From a virus: a stretch of 21,937 bases of DNA. The stretch is from IMG/VR virus record IMGVR_UViG_3300047157_000037, positions 1 through 21,937 of that record; one strand, written 5' to 3'. Positions 21,776 through 21,937 of this stretch are shown here, piece after piece (the stretch's first letter is position 1; every line of letters begins with the position of its first letter). The translations under genes were made by a program, and so were the position numbers. Under the pieces are notes generated by a model. That model did no database searches and was not told the DNA's origin. It saw nothing but the letters and a program-made list of their open reading frames with translations.

Positions 21776-21937
21776 GGATGTGCAGGAAGCCTCAAAGCTG
21801 AATCACAGTGGCGTTACGTTCGACAGCCTAGCCACCATCTTTGATGTAAGCCCAACAACTATTCGCCGGTATATCCGGGCGTTTGAGCGTTACGGGAAAT
21901 CATTTTGGGGACCATTTCCAACTGAGGTAAATGATGG
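21759..21937 (+). CDS. HTH protein, 3'-truncated by window edge
   Basis: ATG 21759 follows GGGAGGGCAATAA and overlaps the methyltransferase end by 17 bases. The 59 visible residues have no stop. VTFDSLATIFDVSPTTIRRYIRAF is a helix-turn-helix (turn around DVSP, recognition helix TTIRRYIRAF), followed by ERYGKSFWGPFPTEV. It is probably another small phage DNA-binding protein; the full length is unknown because the window ends. Confidence 0.7.
   Translation, partial: MKLTYKDVQEASKLNHSGVTFDSLATIFDVSPTTIRRYIRAFERYGKSFWGPFPTEVND

Noticed and set aside
1-21937. tRNA genes, CRISPR arrays, insertion sequences, integrase and attachment sites
   Set aside because: I looked for cloverleaf-type arms, regularly spaced repeats, transposase or integrase motifs and flanking direct repeats and saw none.

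Overview
This window reads as part of a tailed-phage genome, most likely a podovirus-like (T7-type tail) marine phage or a prophage of one. The evidence is a right-handed late gene block of internal virion proteins, a T7-type tail spike and an S74-terminated fibre, followed by a cluster of small proteins (DUF7936- and DUF6447-like) that I associate with marine phages, then a holin/endolysin cassette, then a recombination/replication/regulation block. No integrase, tRNA, rRNA, CRISPR array, insertion sequence, polymerase, terminase or capsid gene is visible here. The host cannot be named; gamma- or alphaproteobacterial marine bacteria fit the general look, but that is inference.

Layout. 1-5782: the end of an internal virion-type protein (cut by the window edge) and a 1432-residue polyvalent virion protein whose N-terminus carries an ADP-ribosyltransferase-like domain. 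5784-12950: a beta-helix tail spike with a T7-type N-terminal anchor, then a 1573-residue repetitive fibre with a self-cleaving S74 chaperone at its C-terminus. 12950-13924: four small proteins, one of only 51 residues. 13927-15001: coiled-coil/TM lysis accessory protein, 3-TM holin and M15 peptidase, translationally coupled. 15002-15084: a promoter with an operator-like palindrome over its -10 box and a stem-loop at the predicted mRNA 5' end. 15085-16902: two small unknowns, a Rad52/ERF-type annealing protein, a small SSB-like protein with an acidic C-terminal tip, and two small HTH proteins. 16903-17231: a hairpin, a small gene that reads well only across a +1 shift, and a 13-codon ORF. 17232-19939: replication-type protein, NinB-like protein, HTH-metallophosphoesterase, an unknown, a zinc-ribbon protein and a NinG-like HNH protein. 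19890-20356 on the minus strand: the only leftward operon, encoding an unknown protein and a stand-alone sigma region-4-like HTH protein. 20357-20494: an AT-rich divergent control region with a second copy of the operator. 20495-21937: a small unknown, a membrane protein, a C5-cytosine methyltransferase and a second long reading frame inside it, and the start of an HTH protein.

How it works together. The left block makes the ejection apparatus and receptor-binding structures and releases progeny. The right block appears to be a recombination/DNA-modification module controlled from two sites (near 15040 and 20435) that share an operator-like sequence and an identical 15-nt leader around the Shine-Dalgarno. 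The most interesting signals are the overprinted methyltransferase gene, the shared operator/leader control circuit, the recurrent hairpin-then-Shine-Dalgarno arrangement, and the possible +1 frameshift gene.
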